From JAJCZZ01 sp964569085 (GTDB lineage Bacteria; Gemmatimonadota; Gemmatimonadetes; Longimicrobiales; Gaopeijiaceae), in assembly GCA_964569085.1 (NCBI GenBank), contig CAZMTA010000006.1:89088-153087 (forward strand): a stretch of DNA of 64,000 nucleotides, written 5' to 3'. The notes under the pieces are model-generated. The model was not told the DNA's origin and did not search any database. It saw nothing but the letters and a program-made list of their open reading frames with translations. Position 1 is the stretch's first letter. The number at the start of each line of letters is the position of its first letter. The translations under genes and the position numbers were made by a program. Below, in pieces: positions 60,184 through 64,000 of this stretch.

Positions 60184-60429
60184 TCAGGCCGGGAAGCGGC
60201 TCCGGGCGCCCTTGATGGCGTCGTCGACCCGGTCCTTCACGTCCTCGGCCAGGTCCTCCCACCGCTCGGACGCGTTGTCGCGAACGCCGCTGGCGACCTT
60301 CTTGATCCGGCGGCGGGTGCGCTGCCCGCTCTGGGGCGCGGACAGGAGCGCGGCGCCGGCTCCGATGAAGGCCCCGAGCACGAGCCCGGTGAGGAAGTTG
60401 AAGACCTGTCCCTCGTGATCGTATTCCAT
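60184..60429 (-). CDS. YtxH-like small membrane protein
   Basis: 81 residues. One membrane-spanning, glycine-rich segment (NFLTGLVLGAFIGAGAALLS) is followed by the YtxH hallmark APQSGQRTRRRIKK and an amphipathic charged helix (RWEDLAEDVKDRVDDAIKGA). YtxH proteins are linked to general stress in other bacteria; the mechanism is unknown. GAAGGAT precedes the ATG. It is divergent from the V4R gene over 93 bases holding an AT-rich TATATT box. Confidence 0.85.
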   Translation of the reverse strand: MEYDHEGQVFNFLTGLVLGAFIGAGAALLSAPQSGQRTRRRIKKVASGVRDNASERWEDLAEDVKDRVDDAIKGARSRFPA

Positions 60430-60480
60430 GATCCTTCTCGCTTGTCTGCGGGCGGCGGTTCGGACGGTGGCTCCTTCCCC

Positions 60481-60486
60481 TATATT
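60481..60486. promoter_or_regulatory. TATATT box in the YtxH / V4R divergent region
   Basis: TATATT at 60481-60486 stands 42 bases before the V4R gene start, with TTCGGA 16 bp upstream as a weak -35. Read backwards, TGCTAATAT resembles an extended -10 toward the YtxH gene. The AT-rich core may therefore serve both directions. Confidence 0.4.
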
Positions 60487-60522
60487 AGCACCTTCACCGG
60501 AAGGACGAGTACAGGAGAGAGC

Positions 60523-61059
60523 ATGCACGGCACCAAGGGAGCAGGCCGGGAAGTCGCCCTTCCCGCCAGCGTCTTCACCACCCTCCGGCGGGAGCTGTCC
60601 CAGGAGGTCGGGCCCCTTCCGGCCATCCACGCCCTCCATGCGGCCGGGTACGCCGCGGGGAGCGCCGGGGCCGCGGCCCTGGCCGGCGGAGACGGGTCCA
60701 TGGAGGACATGACCGCCTCCGTCTTCTGGGCCCGCCTGGCGGAGACCCTGGCCCGCCGCGGCTGGGGCCGCCTGGAGCACCGGGCCCCCACCGACGCCGT
60801 GGGCCTCCTCGTGAGCCCCGACTGGGTCGAGGCCGACGAGGAGCGCGAGCCGGACTCCTCCTGCTCGTTCACCGCCGGGTACCTCTCGGGGCTCCTCACC
60901 CAGTCCGCTGGCGGCCCCGTGGCCGTGCTGGAGGTCACCTGCCGCGCCCGGGGCGACGAGGCGTGCACCTTCGCCTTCGGCTCCGAGGGCGCGGTCCACG
61001 ACCTCTACGGCGAGCTCCTGGAGGGCGCGGACCTCGAGTCCGCCCTGGCCTCGCTTTGA
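60523..61059 (+). CDS. V4R-domain protein
   Basis: 178 residues, soluble. The C-terminal third (about 115-170) is a V4R (4-vinyl reductase) domain: SCSFTAGYLSGLLTQSAGGP, VAVLEVTCRARGDEACTFAF with the conserved Cys pattern. V4R domains bind small hydrophobic ligands, often aromatics or tetrapyrrole precursors, and in other proteins control transcription or protein assembly. The N-terminal about 110 residues are helical (LPAIHALHAAGYAAGSAGAA). No DNA-binding motif is visible, so it may be a stand-alone sensor. GGAGAGA precedes the ATG, and ruvX follows after 14 bases. Confidence 0.83.
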   Translation: MHGTKGAGREVALPASVFTTLRRELSQEVGPLPAIHALHAAGYAAGSAGAAALAGGDGSMEDMTASVFWARLAETLARRGWGRLEHRAPTDAVGLLVSPDWVEADEEREPDSSCSFTAGYLSGLLTQSAGGPVAVLEVTCRARGDEACTFAFGSEGAVHDLYGELLEGADLESALASL

Positions 61060-61073
61060 GGAGCCTCGACGAC

Positions 61074-61511
61074 GTGCGGGCTCTGGGCGTGGACTTCGGC
61101 GAGCGGCGCATCGGGCTGGCGGTGAGCGATCCCACGGGGACCATCGCGTCCCCCCTCGAGACCGTCACGCGCCGCCGCGGGAAGCGGCCGCCGTGGCGCC
61201 GGATCAAGGAGCTGGCCGAGGCCCACGACGTGGAGCGCGCCGTCGTCGGCCTTCCCCTGGACCTGACCGGCGAGGAGAACGAATGGTGCGCCGAGGTCCG
61301 CACCCTGGGAGAGGAGCTGGGGCGGCGTCTCGAGGTCCCCGTGGACTACGTGGACGAGCGCATGACCTCGGTCCGGGCCGAGCGGGCCGTGCGGTCCGTG
61401 GGGCTGAAGAAGAGCGACCGCGAGGAGAAGGGCCGCATCGACGCCGCCGCCGCGGCGCTCATCCTCCAGTCCTGGCTCGACGGTCGGCCGACGCCGGAGG
61501 CCGGGTCGTGA
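61074..61511 (+). CDS. ruvX: RuvX/YqgF-family Holliday-junction resolvase-like nuclease
   Basis: 145 residues from a GTG: MRALGVDFGERRIGLAVSDP opens with the RNase H-fold catalytic Asp, followed by VVGLPLDLTG, YVDERMTSVRAERAV and RIDAAAAALILQSWL. The family processes the 5' end of pre-16S rRNA and resolves branched DNA. AGGAG lies at a workable distance before the GTG. A TTG at 61056 that overlaps the previous stop is an alternative. Its stop overlaps mltG as GTGA. Confidence 0.92.
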   Translation: MRALGVDFGERRIGLAVSDPTGTIASPLETVTRRRGKRPPWRRIKELAEAHDVERAVVGLPLDLTGEENEWCAEVRTLGEELGRRLEVPVDYVDERMTSVRAERAVRSVGLKKSDREEKGRIDAAAAALILQSWLDGRPTPEAGS

Positions 61512-62521
61512 GCCGCTTCCGGCGATGGCGGGCGGGCGCCGGAGCGCTGGTCGCGGCGGCCTGCGCCGCCTGCGGCGGGGAGGCTCCCGAAGGCGAGCTC
61601 CGCTTCACCGTCCCCTCCGGAGCGTCCTTCCAGGAGGTGTCCGACACCCTGGAGGCGCGCGGGCTGGTGGAGGTGCCGTTCCTCTTCCGGGTCTACGCAC
61701 GGGTCCGGGGCGACGACCGGAGCCTGAAGGCCGGCCAGTACGAGATCGACGGGTCCGCGTCCTGGGGCGACATCCTCGGCATGCTCTCGGAGGGACGGGT
61801 GGTGACCGAGATGGTCACGATCCCCGAGGGCTTCCGCCTCCCGCAGATCGCCGCACGCATCGCGGCCATCTCCGACCTGTCCGCCGATTCGGTCCTGGCC
61901 TACCTGGAGGCACCGGGCGCGGACTCGGTCCACCAGGTGCCCGGACCCGGCCTGGAGGGATACCTCTTCCCCGACACCTATCGCTTCGCCCCGGGGGTCC
62001 GGGCGTCGGACGTGGTGTCGGTCATGACCGACCGGTACCGCTCCATGTGGACCCCCGAGCGTAGGGCCCGGCTGGATTCCCTGGGGATGTCGGAGCGGGA
62101 GCTGGTGACGCTGGCGTCCATCATCCAGGCGGAGGCCCGTCACGTCCCGGAGATGCCGCGCATCGCCTCCGTGTACCACAACCGGCTCGAGCGGGGGATG
62201 CTCCTCCAGGCCGACCCCACCGTGCTGTACGCGCTGGGCGGTCCCCGGGAGCGGCTGCTGTACGCCGCCATCGACTCCGTGGCGGAGAACCCATACAACA
62301 CCTACAGCCAGGCGGGTCTCCCGCCCGGGCCCATCGGCGCCCCAGGCGAGGCGGCGCTGGAGGCGGCGCTCAACCCGGCCGGTGAGGACTTCGTCTACTT
62401 CGTCGCCCGGCCCGACGGGACCCACGTCTTCACCCGGACGCTGGCGGAGCACAACCGGGCCAAGGCGGAGGCGCGCCGCGCCTTCGACAGCCTGGACATG
62501 ACCGGCGGGGGTGGCGCCTGA
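61508..62521 (+). CDS. mltG: endolytic murein transglycosylase MltG
   Basis: MltG cuts nascent glycan strands and so ends peptidoglycan polymerisation. The 337 residues begin with a short lipoprotein-like signal (LVAAACAAC), unlike the usual TM anchor. A LysM-like module is at about 30-95 (FTVPSGASFQEVSDTLEARG). The catalytic YceG domain has LEGYLFPDTYRF, LASIIQAEARHVPEMPRIAS with the conserved Glu, VYHNRLERGMLLQADPTVLY, and YNTYSQAGLPPGPIGAPG. It is coupled to ruvX, a common gene pair, and overlaps the thiE start by 11 bases. Confidence 0.94.
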   Translation: MSRFRRWRAGAGALVAAACAACGGEAPEGELRFTVPSGASFQEVSDTLEARGLVEVPFLFRVYARVRGDDRSLKAGQYEIDGSASWGDILGMLSEGRVVTEMVTIPEGFRLPQIAARIAAISDLSADSVLAYLEAPGADSVHQVPGPGLEGYLFPDTYRFAPGVRASDVVSVMTDRYRSMWTPERRARLDSLGMSERELVTLASIIQAEARHVPEMPRIASVYHNRLERGMLLQADPTVLYALGGPRERLLYAAIDSVAENPYNTYSQAGLPPGPIGAPGEAALEAALNPAGEDFVYFVARPDGTHVFTRTLAEHNRAKAEARRAFDSLDMTGGGGA

Positions 62522-63182
62522 CGCCGTGACGTCCCCGTCCGCCCCGGCGCTGGCCCGGGCACTCCGGGTCCTGGTCCTCACCGATCCCGGTCTCGCCGCG
62601 CCCCGTACCGTCCTGGAGGTCGTGGAAGCGGCCCTGGCGGCCGGCGCCGGCGCCGTGCAGCTCCGCCACAAGGGCGCCTCCGCCCGGGAGCTGCTCGACG
62701 TCGGTCGGGCCCTCCGCGCCGCCACCCGCCGGGCCGGCGCCCTCCTCTTCGTCAACGACCGCCTCGACGTGGCCCTGGCCGTGGACGCCGACGGCGTCCA
62801 CGTCGGTCCCCACGACCTTCCGGTGGCCGACGTCCGGAGGGCGTCCCCCGAGGGCTTCCTGGTGGGCCGCTCCGCCGACGACCCCGAGGTGGCCCGGCAG
62901 GCCGTGGCCGAAGGGGCCGACTACCTCGGGTGCGGCACGGTCTACCCGACCACCACCAAGGACGACGCGGGCTCGGTGATCGGCCTGGCGGGGCTCCGGC
63001 GGGTCGTGGAGGCGGTGTCCGTTCCGGTGGTGGCCATCGGAGGCATCACGCCCCCCCGCGCGGCGGAGGTCGCGGCCACCGGGGCGGCGGGGGTCGCCGT
63101 GGTCGGCGCGGTCATGGGCGCGGACGACCCGGGCGCGGCGGTGCGGGCCCTCGCCGCCCCCTTCGACGCCCCGGGAGGGTGA
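62511..63182 (+). CDS. thiE: thiamine-phosphate synthase
   Basis: ThiE joins HMP-PP and the thiazole phosphate to thiamine monophosphate. The 223 residues contain AVQLRHKGASARELLD, LLFVNDRLDVALAVDADGVH, VGPHDLPVADVRR, LGCGTVYPTTTKDDAGSVIG and VVAIGGITPPRAAEV. The start is GTG 62511, inside mltG. A GTG five codons later is possible. No TPP riboswitch is visible upstream, where coding sequence is continuous. Confidence 0.94.
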   Translation: MAPDAVTSPSAPALARALRVLVLTDPGLAAPRTVLEVVEAALAAGAGAVQLRHKGASARELLDVGRALRAATRRAGALLFVNDRLDVALAVDADGVHVGPHDLPVADVRRASPEGFLVGRSADDPEVARQAVAEGADYLGCGTVYPTTTKDDAGSVIGLAGLRRVVEAVSVPVVAIGGITPPRAAEVAATGAAGVAVVGAVMGADDPGAAVRALAAPFDAPGG

Positions 63183-63299
63183 CCCCGGGGGTGGCCCGCC
63201 CCGGCCGTTCTTCGTACCTCTAGAGTCCGCGGCTCGCTCCGTTCCGGAGCGCGCCCCACTTCGCCCCACCGTTCCTCCCGCACCACCCGTTCCGCGCCG

Positions 63300-63887
63300 A
63301 TGCCGTCCAGCCGCCGTGCCCTCCTCTCCGCCGGACCCCTCCTCCTCGGGCTGCTGGCCCTTCCGCCGTCGCTGACCGCGCAGGAGACCGCTCCGTCCCC
63401 GTCACCCGCCGCCGAGGCGCCCGTGGACCGGGCCGCCCTCCGTGCCGAGCTCGAGCAGGTCAGGGAGGAGCTCCTGGACATCCTGGATCGCGCCTCCCGG
63501 CAGCCGGCCCTCCAGGACCGGTGGGCCCGGCTGTCGGACCTCCTCCGGACCACGATGCTCGAGCTGGAGCCCGCGGTGGCGGACGACCTGGCGCGCATCC
63601 AGGAGCTGGACGTGCAGGCCGAGACCGCCCTCCGCACCCGGGACGCAACCCGCTTCCGTGCGCTCATGGCGGAGGCCGAGGAGATCGAAGCGCGCCTCGG
63701 CCGGGTCCAGCTCCAGGCCATGGGTACCCGGACGGTGGCCGGTGCCAACGCCCGCTACCACCTGGACCTCCAGGACGCCATGCGGGACCTCGAGCCCCGT
63801 ACCCGAGGGCTCGTGCGCCGGATGCAGACGCTGGAGAGCCGCCTCGGGGTCGAGTCGGTCGGCGTGCTCCGCTACCTCCTGCCCTGA
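63300..63887 (+). CDS. secreted coiled-coil protein of unknown function
   Basis: 195 residues. The signal peptide ends PSLTAQ. A Pro/Ala linker is followed by long helices with heptad spacing: AALRAELEQVREELLDILDR, LARIQELDVQAETALRTRDA, MAEAEEIEARLGRVQLQAMG and LEPRTRGLVRRMQTLESRLG. It probably forms a periplasmic helical bundle. I recognise no family. It stands alone, with 117 bases of non-coding DNA before it. Confidence 0.75.
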   Translation: MPSSRRALLSAGPLLLGLLALPPSLTAQETAPSPSPAAEAPVDRAALRAELEQVREELLDILDRASRQPALQDRWARLSDLLRTTMLELEPAVADDLARIQELDVQAETALRTRDATRFRALMAEAEEIEARLGRVQLQAMGTRTVAGANARYHLDLQDAMRDLEPRTRGLVRRMQTLESRLGVESVGVLRYLLP

Positions 63888-63956
63888 CACCGGGGCCCCC
63901 TCCATACCACGAGCCCCCCGGCGGCCGAGGCCGACGGAGGGCGGGTGCAAACGAGA

Positions 63957-63988
63957 ACGCCCCCTGCCAGCGGAGCTGGAGGGGGCGT
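63957..63988. terminator. strong hairpin near the right edge
   Basis: ACGCCCCCT (63957-63965) pairs with AGGGGGCGT (63980-63988), and inside it CCAGC pairs with GCTGG around a GGA loop, leaving one bulged base. The tail is T-rich on the minus strand (TTCTCGTTT), so it could terminate a minus-strand gene beyond the window as well as the gene ending at 63887. Confidence 0.6.
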
Positions 63989-64000
63989 CTCAGAAGAAAG

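Noticed and set aside
61193..61507. mltG frame extended upstream into ruvX
   Set aside because: ruvX is well conserved in the other frame. The GTG at 61508, overlapping its stop, gives a proper signal sequence.
62400..62520. TPP riboswitch before thiE
   Set aside because: The upstream DNA is the coding end of mltG and lacks the conserved THI-box wording. thiE starts inside mltG.

Overview
The window is 64 kb of very GC-rich DNA (about 70 % by eye), tightly packed with 56 supported protein genes on both strands. No rRNA, tRNA, CRISPR array or insertion sequence was seen. The gene set is that of a Gram-negative heterotroph: lipoprotein signals, SurA-type periplasmic chaperones, an outer-membrane barrel, FtsEX with an EnvC-like activator, PBP1A, PBP4 and lytic transglycosylases. 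Gene content, the abundance of small lipoproteins and the base composition suggest a Gemmatimonadota-like bacterium. That is inference, not proof. Ten Ns at 26649-26658 mark a scaffold join, so this is a draft or metagenome assembly.

Layout. 1-4.9 kb (minus): sugar kinases, lepA and a DUF4384 secreted protein. 5.1-19.7 kb (plus): DUF58/BatA pair, mfd, two parvulin foldases, pdxA, ftsE-ftsX-envC-like, holB, moaC. 19.8-24.4 kb (minus): MltD-like transglycosylase, class V aminotransferase, guaB, a small DUF2281-like protein. 24.6-32.9 kb: acyltransferase, GNAT, acs (split by the gap), fur, a GlcD-type oxidase, and a PBP4-type carboxypeptidase carrying two LysM domains. 32.9-39 kb: the least ordinary region, with an aminotransferase, a small unknown and an AraC-type regulator facing a 56-residue repeat-bearing lipoprotein, then a GAF/TPR-like protein and an EamA exporter sharing a palindromic divergent promoter. 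39-44.9 kb: lipoprotein metallopeptidase plus SH3 protein, a barrel, moeA, an active M23 lipoprotein. 45-55.2 kb (minus): etfBA, NhaC antiporter, Mpg glycosylase, a NYN-LOTUS-RGG-HhH protein, an AMP-forming ligase, aroB, a second HExxH protein. 55.5-64 kb: PBP1A, DUF3343, deoA, a tetratricopeptide-like protein, YtxH, a V4R protein, ruvX, mltG, thiE and a coiled-coil secreted protein.

How the genes fit together. Envelope building and remodelling dominate: FtsEX/EnvC-like, PBP1A, PBP4, MltG, MltD-like, two M23 proteins, two SurA relatives and several secreted unknowns. Cofactor genes (pdxA, moaC, moeA, thiE), acetate/acyl activation (acs, AMP-ligase, etfBA) and nucleotide genes (guaB, deoA) are interspersed. 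Many genes overlap by ATGA or GTGA, which implies translational coupling. Upstream of several genes a recurring promoter shape can be read: a TTGAC-like -35 box, 17 bp, and a TA-N3-T -10 box.

Most unusual points: (1) the regulator / repeat lipopeptide / TPR-like / exporter neighbourhood at 34-38 kb; (2) the NYN-LOTUS-RGG-HhH protein behind three GTCTCGC motifs; (3) genes that appear to lack any canonical start codon and may start at CTG; (4) an assembly gap in acs whose flanks show that no residues are missing.
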